The notes under the pieces: model-generated
What the model was told of the DNA's origin: nothing
The model's database searches: none
Seen by the model: the letters and a program-made list of their open reading frames with translations, nothing else
Assembly: GCA_023548195.1 (NCBI GenBank)
Contig: JAJHZJ010000311.1
Coordinates: 2,123,836-2,187,835 of the forward strand
Source of the DNA: Bettongia penicillata ogilbyi
Lineage: Eukaryota; Chordata; Mammalia; Diprotodontia; Potoroidae
Reading direction: 5' to 3'
Length of the DNA stretch: 64,000 bases
Translations under genes and position numbers: made by a program
Shown: in pieces, positions 41,761-53,158 of the stretch
Numbering within the stretch: the stretch's first letter is position 1
Layout of the letters: every line of letters begins with the position of its first letter

Positions 41761-42382
41761 ATTACATTTTCTATTTTGGTTCTGTGGAAACTTTTTAAAA
41801 TTAACATTTAAGTTTAGGCTTAGAAAATGAAACATAGTACAAAGACTGAAGACAAGAAGGAAATGAAATTCATTGCATATACTTGTATTTTTAAGTTTTC
41901 ATTTAATTATTTAAAATTCTCTCCTTTCTTTGATCCCCTTACCAGGTAATGTTCTTCCCAACTTAGCTCCACCCTCTACCTTCAAAGATACTGAATTCAG
42001 CTACTCCTCCAAACTTTTTAAAATCTAATCCTTTACTTCACAGTCAAGCAATTGTTGGGAAGGGGTTAGTCCAACCATAGGCCATATCCAGTCATTAAAA
42101 TGGGATCTAGAATCAATGGAGCTATCTTCTGTCTGAACATATTATACCTTCAGAAGTCATCCTGTCCAACCAACAAACCCCTCATGGTGCCCTTGACATC
42201 AACCTGGCTCCATCTTGAATGAAACCCCCTGATTCCTGGGGCCAAAGCCTCCCCAGACATCTGCCTTTCATAACTAGTGACCATTTATGAACATGTTAGT
42301 ATCCAAGAGGAACTGAAACTAACAGGCCTATCCTCTGACTAAGGATCTCAATCAATGACTAATACACTCAGGGGCCTTCCTT
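41761..42382. other. Unassigned
   Basis: No recognised repeat or gene. Confidence 0.4.
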
Positions 42383-42948
42383 ATTCGATTCATAGTGTTT
42401 CATTTTACAAATAAGGAAACTGAGGGAGACTCAAGGAGAGTGAAAGGATTGTCCCAAAGTAAGGTGGCAGCAAAACCAAAATGGTTTTGAAAAGTACCAG
42501 GTCTTATGGAAGATGCTATTTCTTTTGTAATAAATAAAGAATAAAGGAGTCCTTCCTAAAGTTTTCACTTGAAGGACATTGAATTTGAAGTGCTATTCTG
42601 ATCTATAATAATGGAAGACCTTTTAATAGCATTCTACATATATTATCCCTTTCCACCCCTACAATAGTCCTTTCAGGTGTCATATCATCCCCATTTTATA
42701 GATGAAGAAACGGAAGCTCAGAAAAGTGTAGTGACCAGACATGGTAGGATGGTAACATCACAGACTTAGAGATGGAAGGGATAGTAAAGGCAATCTCATC
42801 CAAGCCCTTTATTTTATAAATTAGGAAAACAAGGTACAAAAGGATCAGGGGATTTGTCTAAGGTCATACTGTAAGTATCAAGGGTGGAATTTGAGTCCAG
42901 CTCATCTAATTCCAAATCCAGGGCTTTTTCTATTATACCCTGCTCTCT
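42383..42948 (-). mobile_element. Three MIR-type SINE pieces (antisense)
   Basis: 42383-42490 ('cattttacaaataaggaaac'), 42595-42745 ('catcccccattttatagatg'-like core) and 42752-42948 ('cagacttagagatggaaggg', 'ggtggaatttgagtccagct') are separate reverse copies. Confidence 0.65.
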
Positions 42949-43655
42949 GCCTAATAAAGGAGATCCTGATCTTATTCATGTCCAGCACGATTTCCACTCA
43001 AACACAATGCCTCCTAAGGATTCCCTCTTCCCCTCTTCCCATCCCCAACAATGATTTCCCCTGGTCATTATGATTCTTGATGAAGGTGACTGGCAGCCAA
43101 AAGAGCTAGATATGGGTTTTCAAATTACACAAGGAGCTGGCATCTCCATCATCATAGGAATGGCAGAATGTCTCCATTGCATCCCCATAAACTGGGTAGA
43201 GAACCCATACCACCAAATTCAGTCAAGTCCCTCCACGCAAGATACATTATAATGAGCTGTTCAATCCAATCAATCTCCAAAACCTTCTGGATTCCAAAGA
43301 GGAGAGAGAGCAGTTGTGGACAACTGCCACAAGGTACCCAAGAAGTCAACTGAGGCAACAGGCTTGGGGAAGGGGTTGGCAAACAAATGGTTGCCTTCAG
43401 CTTTATTGCAAAGAGTTGAGGTGGGATGAGGGAGAAAAGGAATCCAGAAATATCTTTCTATTCATTCCTAACCTTCCCTATAGACATAAAGAGACAGAGG
43501 GAGGGAGAAACACCTTGCATATAAAGCTGCTTTTGAGGGAAGTGGTGAGGGTAGGGTGATGCAGATCTGACTCTATGGCTTCATGCTTCTAGAGCAATCC
43601 TAACGGGGAAACTCCCTCTACCAAGGCTGAACTTAATTATATATTAGGCTTATGT
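42949..43655. other. Unassigned
   Basis: No recognised repeat or gene. Several short frames overlap on both strands. Confidence 0.4.
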
Positions 43656-43657
43656 AT

Positions 43658-43900
43658 CAGGCAGCTATGTAGCAAAGTGAAGAAAGGGCTGGATCTAAAA
43701 ATAGAAACACCTGAGTTCAAACCTTGCCTCAGACACTAGCTGTGTGACACTTAATCCTATTTGCCTCAGTTTCCTCACCTGTAAAATGAGCTGGAGAAGG
43801 AAATGGCAAACCATTCCATATCTTTGCCAAGAAAACCCCAAAATGGGGTCACAGAGAGTCAGACATATCTGAAAAAGGACTGAATTATTTTAAAAACCAA
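43658..43900 (+). mobile_element. SINE A
   Basis: 'cctgagttcaaaccttgcct', 'cagtttcctcacctgtaaaa', 'gagctggagaaggaaatggc' and 'ggggtcacagagagtcagac' are present. Confidence 0.9.
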
Positions 43901-43904
43901 AGTC

Positions 43905-44385
43905 CTATTCTTTGTCGTTGTGGGAGACTGTTCCCAAAAGAAAATGAGCAGAGACATCAATTTGGAAACGGCCACACAAAGTGTGGTCCACAAAGGGAAT
44001 GGAACAGAGTATCACACACAGTGCGATAGGAAACAACAAAACGGTGACCATGGAGAACTGGAAGGTTTATGTGAACTGAGGCAAAATGAAGGAGAAGCAG
44101 GAAAACAATGTACTCAATGACTGTAGCAATGAAAATAAAAATAAACAACAGCCATGCAAGTATCAAAACACCAGCCTGGCCCCCCACCCTCCCCCCACTT
44201 CTTTGCAGAGGTAAGGGCCTAGGATTGTGGACCCCTGAATGCAATGGTAAACTTGGTCAATATGCTGCTTAATTGTGCTAAATTTTCCCCCATCTGTTCT
44301 CATTCTCATTATAAGGGATGGGGTGATGGGGGAGGGATCGAGAAAACTAAAGATATCAGTAAAAATATGTATTTTTAAAAATGGT
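43905..44385 (+). mobile_element. L1 3' end (older subtype)
   Basis: 'tttatgtgaactgaggcaaa', 'aggagaagcaggaaaacaat', 'cttctttgcagaggtaaggg' and 'ataagggatggggtgatggg' match the L1 subtype also seen at 4131-4432. It ends 'atatcagtaaaaatatg'. Confidence 0.65.
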
Positions 44386-45000
44386 CAGAGAGAAGCATGT
44401 ACTCCTGGGGGATATAATGCCACCTTTCCCTCTGCAGTCTCTAGGGACCTTTCAGTGGCAGCTCTCAGCCACTGAGGTCATCCACTGTCTCCTTTTCTCC
44501 TACCAGCCCTGCTCTGGGCCCTCAGGAGGAATCTTCCTCTCCCCAGGCACAGAAAATAACTACAAGGTATTCGGCAGAGTCATAGAAAAGGGCTCTGAGG
44601 CAGCCAAGTGAAAATAACAAGAGTACCGTTGTCAGCCTTTCTCCCTCCGAAGCTTAGGCAGAGGCATTGGGGGGTGGGGGGCAGAGGAGAAGGGGGAGGC
44701 TGAAAATGATGAAAAGAAGGCAAGGGAGAAAAGCAAAGATAGAGCCAAATAGCCATAATGAGAAACTGGGGGATGGAGGAAGGCCTCATCAAAGTGGTCT
44801 AAACTTTATCCATAGAGAAAAAGTCTGTAAACTTTCATCCACCCACCCTCTCCCCATCACAATGTAGTTCTGCATCCTCGAGTTCCCAGACTTGAGAACA
44901 GGAGATCCTATCCCGCCCCTTGCCCCTTCCCAATTCCCCTCTCCCCCCACCCCAGCCCTCATCATCCAAGAGACCCATCCAACACAGCTGCTGGCTTGCT
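44386..45000. other. Unassigned
   Basis: Purine-rich at 44650-44730, no repeat family recognised. Confidence 0.4.
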
Positions 45001-45170
45001 CCTTCACTGGTTGTTTTGCAATTTTAATTTCTCACCTTCCTAAACAGCAAGATTTATGGTGCACTTGACAGAAATATTTAATTTTCCAAATGTCTATTAT
45101 TCAGAGGCTGTGGAAATCTCCAGCTCTCACATTTCTGCATTAATATCCATCTCAGGCAGTGGCTAAATAA
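45001..45170. other. Weak candidate conserved non-coding element
   Basis: 'ttgcaattttaatttctcac', 'gaaatatttaattttccaaa' and 'gcattaatatccatctcagg' give a repeat-free AT-rich block with several TAAT cores. Confidence 0.3.
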
Positions 45171-45412
45171 AGACCTTCACAGGGGCAGTGGTGGAAGGGG
45201 AGACAAGGCAAGGAAGAGACACAGGTCTGGGCAGAGACAGAGACAGAGCCTCTAGCAAAATCCAAGCATTGTAGATGACTGAACAGGCCACCAGCTCTAA
45301 GCCTGAGAGAGGCTAACAAAATTCCTCTTTCTATTTGCTGAGACCCCAAGCCCTCCAGGTTGGCTCAGACATCTCAAATATAACCTTCTGGCATCCAACC
45401 AGCTCTTGGAGC
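45171..45412. other. Unassigned
   Basis: Nothing recognised before the CT tract. Confidence 0.4.
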
Positions 45413-45537
<125 letters not shown>

Positions 45538-45839
45538 CTCTATGTCTCTTGTTGTCAGTGAATTCTCCTCTCTACTTCCCCTTCCAAGTCAAAAATGAGA
45601 AAATTAATTTTAGAAGTAAACTTACTAGTTCTATATGTAAAAGTAAATGTTCACAATGCTCAGAGTATATAGAAATAATTACAAACACAGCCCAGGGATT
45701 CTAACCTTTCAAATCAGGCACAATGCCCAAAACCAACTAAAATGACTAAACAGACCTACTTCCAGACTACTAATGGAGCCCGTGTTGATTTTAGGAGCCC
45801 AGAAATTCATCTATCCTGCCTGAGCAGATGAAACATGAA

Positions 45840-46010
45840 GTAGCAGGGAAAGTACTAAAACTGGAATCTATTAAGTTCACATACTTATCTGCGTGACCAC
45901 AGGCAAGTCATGCAACACCTCTGAGTCTTGTTTCCTCATCTGTAAAGCAGACTCAAATGATGTACTTCACAAGGCCTACAGTGATATATAAATGTCAGTA
46001 TTATAATTAT
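45840..46010 (+). mobile_element. MIR-type SINE
   Basis: 'ggcaagtcatgcaacacctc', 'gtttcctcatctgtaaagca' and 'gatatataaatgtcagtatt' are present. Confidence 0.7.
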
Positions 46011-46131
46011 CTAGCCTAAAAACCCTCTCTCCTCGCTCCTCAGGCTCTTGGCTCTGCCCCCATCTCCAGGTAGAAACTTTCAGCTGCTTTCATATTAGCG
46101 CAATCTCTCCCACAATTTCTGTAATAACTAT
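45993..46131. repeat. Long inverted repeat, left arm
   Basis: The core 46057-46099 is a perfect 43-bp reverse complement of 47369-47411. Imperfect homology extends on both sides: 'gtcagtattataattat' upstream, 'ctctcccacaatttctg' and 'taataactatatg' downstream. The spacer between cores is about 1.27 kb. Confidence 0.9.
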
Positions 46132-46304
46132 ATGCCTACTGTATTCTCCTTCCCCCGACCTGGGGAATACACTATATTATAACAATGTATGTACCTTCTG
46201 CCTACTATGGTCTAAAAGTAACACCATCATCTACTCCCAAAACATTGGAAAGTTCAATTGTTTACACTAAATGTCTAAATTCCCATTGATGTCCCTACCT
46301 TTGC

Positions 46305-46930
46305 AGTGAGACAGGTAGTGTGGCTAAGTGGAAAGCATATTAGATTTGGAGATGAAATCTAAATTTGAATCTTGCCTCACATACATACACTATATGACAC
46401 AGAGTCACACAGTTGTATGACTGTAGACAAGTCCACTCCCAACCCAGAGCCTCAGTTTCTCCATCTATAAAAAGGGCACAGAGGTTTATCATATCCTAAG
46501 ATAGCATGCATACAGCACTTTATACATCTTAGAACACTATAGAAATGCTAACTATTGTTAATATAACCTGAGCTCAAAACCTGCCTCAGTCACTAAGAAG
46601 TCACCTTTCGGAGTCTCAGTTTCCTCATCCACTATATGGGAATGATGATGACTATACTACCACACAGGATTATTTTGAGGATAAAATGAGATAAGGGCAT
46701 ACAGAGGTCCTAAAACTTTAAAGCTAAATAAAAACATTACCCATTTCCACTGTCACTGTTATCAGTATTACTATGGCTGTACAGTATCACTGTAGCAGTG
46801 AAAAGATATGACTTCCTCCCAGACCTGTTATGAGGCTCCAACGAGTTATTTCTCAGGAGCTTACCATAGTGCCTGGAACTTAGTATGAACTACAGAAATG
46901 TTAGCTACTGCAATTATTATTAATAATAAA
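46305..46930 (+). mobile_element. Three MIR-type SINE pieces
   Basis: 46305-46565 ('gcctcagtttctccatctat'), 46566-46745 ('agtctcagtttcctcatcca') and 46800-46928 ('catagtgcctggaacttagt') are forward MIR segments. They lie in the spacer of the long inverted repeat. Confidence 0.7.
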
Positions 46931-47335
46931 TATTCTTATCCTCCACTGGTGCAGTTGCTCCACAGTTTTATGCTTGCATGTTCTATCAATCAGTTAATTC
47001 CTTTATTCAAAAAGTGACAGAGAGCACACTACAGTCATGACACTTTGCCAGGTGGTAGGAGAGAGTTGGGGGTGAGGTAGAGAGAGATCAGAAAGAAATG
47101 TGGAATGATAAGAATTTAATTGTAAAACGTGTCCCTCGTCTTCCAGGGCTTGCAGTCTGGCTAGAAAACAAAACACACTCAAACCTGACTGGATCTGTGA
47201 TCTCATTGCTCTGGACATTATCTCCAAGGATGCAGAGAGCAAAGCATCCTGGGAAATTCTTTTCCATAGTCCTCCCATATGTTCACCCCAGGGGGGTCTA
47301 CCCAAGTGCTAGGAGGGTTTCCTCACTTTTTCCAT
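46931..47335. other. Unassigned, possible L2 antisense
   Basis: 'gtgtccctcgtcttccaggg' and 'cttgcagtctggctagaaaa' weakly resemble the reverse L2 end. Confidence 0.3.
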
Positions 47336-47503
47336 GTAGTTATTACCAGAAATTGTGGGAAAGATTATGCTAATATGAAAGCAGCTGAAAGTTTCTACCT
47401 GGAGATGGGGGGGGTGGGGGGGGGAACAGCAGAGTCAGCAGTCTAAAGACCAAGGAGAGGGGGTAGATTTTGAGGCTAAACAATTATAATAACTGACATA
47501 AAA
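47336..47503. repeat. Long inverted repeat, right arm
   Basis: Partner of 45993-46131. The core at 47369-47411 is perfect; the outer parts are interrupted by the G-run at 47407-47424 and small indels. Confidence 0.9.
47407..47424. repeat. G8-T-G9 tract
   Basis: The plus strand could form G-quadruplex structures. It lies at the edge of the perfect inverted-repeat core, where the opposite arm has only C5. Confidence 0.9.
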
Positions 47504-47654
47504 GGATACCAGTAGGTTAACCGGGTTAATTCAATTCTGCCATATAACCAGCCCATACTTTTGTACTTCTGAATTGGAGACTTCCCTGATGACATCCTTT
47601 ATTCAAGGTTCTTCATATTTTCTATGTTGTAACCCCCATAAAACTCTCCATCCT

Positions 47655-47836
47655 AACTGCTATTGTTGTTCAGTTGTTTCAGTTGTGTCCACTCTTTGTG
47701 ACCCCATTTGGGGTTTTCTTGGCAAAGATACTGGAGTGGTTTGCCATTTCTTTTTCCAGCTCATTGGACAGATGAGGAAACTGAGGCAAACAGGGTTAAG
47801 TGCCTTGCCCAGGGTCCTACAGTTAGAAAGTGTCAA
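47655..47836 (-). mobile_element. SINE A, tail half (antisense)
   Basis: 'gaccccatttggggttttct', 'gccatttctttttccagctc' and 'aaactgaggcaaacagggtt' are present. The head is missing after 'gaaagtgtc', the same break point as at 30824. Confidence 0.88.
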
Positions 47837-48177
47837 CACATTTTCACTTAACCAAAGAAAAACAGCCTCAGTTACTCAGAATGCTACTGGTAATCCAAAA
47901 GTAATTTTTTTAAAAAGGCAGTGAATAAAAGCTACATGGACTATTACACTTGCCTCAAAAGACAACCCCCTCAGGCCCTCTTCACAGCACAATTTGGAAG
48001 GAAAAGGCTTAATTGGCTAATTTCACAGCCCAGGACATATTGGAAGCAAGAAATTAGGAGAGGGTAGAGCTGCCGGAGTGAGGCTCACCTGCCACAACAA
48101 GGAAGGGTCCATTACTACCAGAAACAATCGGAAGTCAAAAAGTATAGCAGTATGGGGTCATTCAGGGGCCTCCCAAG
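47837..48177. other. Unassigned
   Basis: No recognised feature. Confidence 0.4.
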
Positions 48178-48400
48178 TCAGTTCAATAATATGAAGCGCC
48201 TGTTACTGCCAGGCTCTGCCCAAAGTGGGGCTGCAATGATGATGAAGGAAACAGTCTGTGTCCTCAAGGCACTCAAGAGCCTTCAGGGGCAACAACAGGC
48301 ACACGTGTAAATGCATGCAAAATCAAAATAAATACAGGGTAACTGGAAAGGGGGAGGCACCAGCAACTGGAGTGATCCAGAAAGCCCAAACCTATCTGAA
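48178..48400 (-). mobile_element. L2 3' end (antisense)
   Basis: 'atgaagcgcctgttactgcc', 'agtctgtgtcctcaaggcac' and 'caaaataaatacagggtaac' are present. Confidence 0.65.
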
Positions 48401-48754
48401 GTTCCACTTTATACCACCAGAAAGTTACTGCCCAGACTCTGCATGAACTCTCCAGAGAACAGACAGAGAGACAGAGAGAAGAGTGGACAAGGGTGAGGGA
48501 GGAGCCTTCGAGGCTGCCTATCGTGGCTGTAAACAGCCCTAATTGTCAGCAAGCTCTTCTTCGCATTAAGATACAATCTTCCTCTGGTAACTTTCACCCA
48601 TGGGTCCTGTATTTCCCCTCATGGGCCAAGAGGAATATCTAATCGCTAGAGTAATTTATTGTCCAAGCTCCTGTGAGTCATCAAAACAAGGTTAAGTTCT
48701 ATGGAGTATACACACAGAAAACTCAAGAGTATAATGAATTCTGTTTGCTCACTG
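48401..48754. other. Weak candidate conserved non-coding element
   Basis: 48500-48690 ('ctgtaaacagccctaattgt', 'tatctaatcgctagagtaat') is repeat-free with forkhead-like GTAAACA and TAAT cores. Confidence 0.3.
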
Positions 48755-48935
48755 ATTCAGCCAATAAATATTGGCACAATAAGTGTTCTTGGGAGACTTC
48801 TACGTGTGAGGCACTGGGTCAGGTGCTATGACGAGACAAGGGATAACAGGCAATGGTCTTTGTCCTCATCAGGTTTACTATTTAATAAGGAGGGTAAGGC
48901 ACATACATAAAACACAGCGATAATACAAGGGAGAA
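48755..48935 (-). mobile_element. L2 3' end (antisense)
   Basis: 'tgtgaggcactgggtcaggt', 'ctttgtcctcatcaggttta' and 'cacatacataaaacacagcg' are present. Confidence 0.65.
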
Positions 48936-48949
48936 TACGTAAATAACAA

Positions 48950-49275
<326 letters not shown>

Positions 49276-49339
49276 TCAGGCATTCTACTCCCAGTCTCCA
49301 TTGAGAGATGGCTAAGCAGCAGGAGAAGAGAGAAGGACT

Positions 49340-49425
49340 TCAGACTAATTAGGAGGAGGAGGAGGAGATGGAGGAGATGAAGATGATGATGATGCTGATG
49401 ATGATGCTGATGGTGCTTGGTGACT
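49340..49425. repeat. (GAG)n/(GAT)n trinucleotide repeat
   Basis: GGA units give way to GAT/GCT units. Confidence 0.9.
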
Positions 49426-50526
49426 TGGTGGGGTTTAGACAGTGAGGCAGGCCACAGGTTGAAGGCGAGAAGGAGAAATGCAGCCTTATTTAGGAGAAAT
49501 TGAGGAAATTTTAAAGCAGGACCATCCCCAGGCCTCGATCCGGATCCAGATTCTATACGGAGGTTGAAGGCGTAATTGGACAATCAGGTAGGGTATAAAT
49601 TTGTAAAGATTAAGAAGGATTAGGAAGTAGAATCTGAAGAAAGAGAAACCAAGAAGGAGAATAAGGTAATTTGTCAAGACAAAACAAGGTAAAAAAGAAA
49701 AGGGAGGTAAAACAAACAGCAGAATAAATTGCTAGAGTAGGTAGGTGGATAGGAAAAACTGGTGAAAAAGGTAGAAGTTGGTGCAAACCTGCAATAATCA
49801 GGTATGGCTGCGTCATTGCTGTAAAGGCTAAAGGAAGACGTTGTGTGGGATTATCAAGTTATTAACAGGTGATAATTGGGTGTGAAAATTTTAACCAGGT
49901 GCTATGGGTTGAGGTACAAATATTCACAAATAGTTTTCTTTTTTTTAAAAAATCCTGACCATTGGTACAGTAGAGGAAATAATACAGCAGCATTCCTACA
50001 GTGTCTGATGTTTATCTTTCTGCCACGGCTGAGTGACTTTTCATCTGTGTTCCAAGTGTAGGCAGATCTTCCTCCTGGAGGAAAAGGTGAAAGGATTTTA
50101 AGAATATCTCCCTTCACACACCTCCAGATTGTTAGGGAGAATGAAGTGTTTTTGGTTTATGTTCTTAAGTGAGGCTCCAATGGGAGAAGGGGATGAGATG
50201 GTATCTGGAATGAAAGAGAAGTCTGACCCTGTCAGGATGTTGGAAAGTAAAAGATGGGTACACAGAGGAGAAAGGGGAGGCAAAGGACAGCTGGCAAGGA
50301 TAACTGTTAAGGAACTGAAGAGGAGGGAGCAGGCTGCTTTGAGAAAAGAAGATGCTGTTTGTACTCCAAAGAATGATAGAACAGAGCCTCCAAAACTATC
50401 AGGGGAGGAATCATTCCACAAGGGTTACAGCAATGAGAGGAGTAGTAATTGATGCTAATTCCTTGTTCAGCAATATATGTCAACCAGTAAACAAGAGAGG
50501 TTCATGGTTACCCTAGAAACATATGC
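49426..50526. other. Unassigned ~1.1 kb, AT/purine-biased
   Basis: No SINE, LINE or simple repeat seen. It holds a plus-strand frame of 107 codons (50129-50452, Lys/Arg/Glu-rich) and an overlapping minus frame of 107 codons (50421-50098). Neither has a recognisable domain. It could be an old LTR-type or other retroelement interior, or unique sequence. Confidence 0.35.
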
Positions 50527-50536
50527 AAACATAACA

Positions 50537-50785
50537 GTTTTTGTTGCTCAGCTACATCCAACTCTTCATGACCCCATCTGGGGTTTTCTTAGCAAAGATA
50601 CTAGAGTGGTCTGCCATTTCCTTCTCCAGCTCATTTTACAGATGAGGAAACTGAGGCAAACAGGGTTAAGTGACTTGCCCAGGGTCACATAACCAGTAAG
50701 TGTCTGAGGCCAGATTTGAACTGGGGAAGATGATTCTTCCTGACTCTAGGCTTGGCACTCTATCCACTGCATCACCTACCTGCCT
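50537..50785 (-). mobile_element. SINE A with target duplication (antisense)
   Basis: Complete reverse copy ('ccttctccagctcattttac', 'gtgacttgcccagggtcaca', 'ctctatccactgcatcacct'). The 10-mer 'aaacataaca' flanks it at 50527-50536 and 50786-50795. Confidence 0.92.
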
Positions 50786-50889
50786 AAACATAACATGGAA
50801 CCACCCAAGTCTTGTCAAAATGGAAAACTACTAACTTCTGATGATTCACATGAACACAAATGGCACTGCCAGAAGGAACTTAACAAGTA

Positions 50890-51801
50890 CAGTCAATCCT
50901 CAATTTTTGGAGGGGCAATGTTCCTAGAAAACTATACAAATGGAAAAAATGCAAATGTTGATACACTGAACCTATGGAAATAAGGGATTAGATTCCTGTG
51001 ATCACCAAAAATTGTAGTCTTTCACTAAAGATTGCTGAAAATACACTTTTCTGTGTACAATTCTTTATAGCAAAACATTAGTTAGATAAGATACACTTTT
51101 CCTAACACAGTAATCACAAAATAACCCATAAAATGCAGTACACAAAATAAAATTGGTAACATGTAAAACATTTTTCTCTAGTAACTGTCTAGAATTCTGT
51201 GACCTTTTGTGCTAATAAAGCAATAAAAAATATTGATTTAAATAATATTTACTTTTCATAACCCATTAAATCTACAGAACCATAAATACTGTGCAGCAAA
51301 TAAAATTCTCCAAACTAAAACATTTTTTAACCTGAGTCTTATCTTCCACTGTGACAAATGGTGATGTGAGGGTGTTATACTGAATAAATACTATACTGCT
51401 GCAAACCTTTATACCTTGGCTGCTCTCTGAAAACAAAGGGAAAGGCTGCTCAGACTTTATCATCACCTCTGACCCTCTCTCTTTCATGGCTAGTGGATGG
51501 CAGAGATTGTGAAGGATGTGCCAGCTTGAAATAACCCATCAATGATGTTTGCTTTGCACACCATTTGAGATCCTAAAGGATCTTGGAGTATGGGCAGATA
51601 GCAGGGGTGAGTGGAACTTTAACCTTGAGGCTGCCTAATAGGACTCCACAAACTTGCCTGCACTGCACCTTGTCTTTTCTCTACTGTGCATAGCCACCAA
51701 TGTGTGTGGTTGCCAACAGAAGAGTGAAAATGAAGTTACTAACAAAATCCCAAGAATGCTTGAAGTCATGAAAGTTAAATGAGAATGTTGAAAATCGACT
51801 G
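50890..51801. mobile_element. Tigger-type (Tc1/mariner) non-autonomous DNA transposon
   Basis: Starts 'cagtcaatcctcaattttt' (50890) and ends, read on the other strand, 'cagtcgattttcaacattc' (51801). A TA dinucleotide lies on both sides (50888-50889, 51802-51803), the Tc1/mariner target duplication. The first ~90 bp ('aggggcaatgttcctagaaa', 'ctgaacctatggaaataagg') resembles Tigger termini. No transposase frame survives in the 912 bp. Confidence 0.75.
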
Positions 51802-52269
51802 TATTATAAAATCTTGGGCAATCAACTGAAGTTCATAAGGGCACAGCTTATATATTCCTCACAGTCGCCCACTGGATGCAAGAGATACTGAAGAGAAAAA
51901 TGAATTCCCTAAAAACCTCTTCCTTCATCATCTCACCTCTTCTGGCTATCATGGAATGGGTCTACAAGCTGCAACTTCACTTCCTCTCTTCTCATTTCAC
52001 CCTAAACCCTGGTCCTCTCCATTTCTAACCTCATCATTGATTGAAACTTTTCTCCAAAAAGTCACCAGTGATCTCTTAACTGCCAGATCAAATAACCTTT
52101 TCTCAGTTCTCATCCTTTTCTTCCCTCTCTTCAATTTTTAACACTATAAATTACCTTCTTCTCCTGGAAACTCTATCCTATAGGTTTTTATAATATTACT
52201 CCCTTGTATTGATCTGACTATTCCCTTTTAGTCTCCTTTGCTCAATTTTCATCCAGTTCACTGCCACTC

Positions 52270-52345
52270 CCTCTCTCACACACATGCACACACACACGCG
52301 CACATGCACACACATACAAACACACACACACACACACATACACGT
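52270..52345. repeat. (CA)n microsatellite
   Basis: Imperfect CA run inside the L2, replacing ORF sequence. Confidence 0.93.
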
Positions 52346-52922
52346 TATGGACTCTCTTCTCTTCTACCTCTACATTAATTCATTTGATGATCCCATCAGC
52401 TTCCATGGGTTCAGGAATCATCACTATAAAGATGATTTTCAGATCTATATTATTCAGCCCTAACCTCCTTCCTGAATTTCAGTTTCCTATCACCAAATGC
52501 CTTTTGGGCATTTTAAATGGGATGCCCCATAGATAACGTGTAAAAAATAGAATTCATTATCTTTGCCCCCAAATCCTTCCCTCTTCTGAACTTCTCTGCT
52601 AATGCCAAGGGAACTCCCATCCTCCCAATCACTCAAGTTTGCAACAATATTAGTATCATTCTCTGCTTCTCTCTTTCATTCACCCCACATATCCAGTCTG
52701 TTGCCAAGTCTTTTCATTTCCACCACAACATCTCTCATGTATGTTCCCTTCTCTCCACTCACACAGCCACTATTCTGTTACAGGTCTTCAATACCTCACA
52801 AGTGGATAAATGAAATAGTCTGTTGGTTTCTCTCCTTGCCTCAGGTCTCTTCATTCCAATCCATCTTCTATTTAGCTGTCAAAGTGATCTTCTTAAAAAG
52901 CAGGTCTTGTCACCAACCTACT

Positions 52923-52938
52923 CAGTAAATTCTAGTGG
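52923..52938. repeat. Direct repeat flanking inverted L2 insert, left
   Basis: 'cagtaaattctagtgg' matches 53159-53174 with one A/G difference. Confidence 0.75.
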
Positions 52939-53158
52939 GATTGAAGAGGGGGGCGGAAAGGACAAAAACTAAGAAAAGGTCATTAGACTTCGCAATTAAG
53001 AGATCATTGGCGACTTTGAAAAGTTTTGATTGAATGATGAAGTCAGAAGTCAGAGCGCTCAAGGTTTAGAGGTTGAGAGAAGAAAAGGCACTGCTTGTAG
53101 ACCAGTTCCTCAAGGAGTTTGACCAAAAGAGAGAGAAAAGATATCAGATGATAGCTAG
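52939..53158 (-). mobile_element. Inverted L2 fragment inside L2
   Basis: 'actaagaaaaggtcattaga', 'aattaagagatcattggcga' and 'ttcctcaaggagtttgacca' are antisense L2 sequence from upstream of the RT catalytic motif. They are embedded in a forward L2, and the forward L2 resumes exactly at the flanking 16-bp direct repeat. Confidence 0.75.

Larger units (their letters stand above)
51901..52938 (+). mobile_element. L2 LINE, RT region (left part)
   Basis: Forward L2: 'atcatctcacctcttctggc', 'ttttctcagttctcatcctt', 'acatatccagtctgttgcca' and 'atgaaatagtctgttggttt'. The codons at 52425-52436 read Tyr-Lys-Asp-Asp and are followed by FQIY, a mutated YADD catalytic motif. Stops and frameshifts are frequent. 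Confidence 0.85.
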
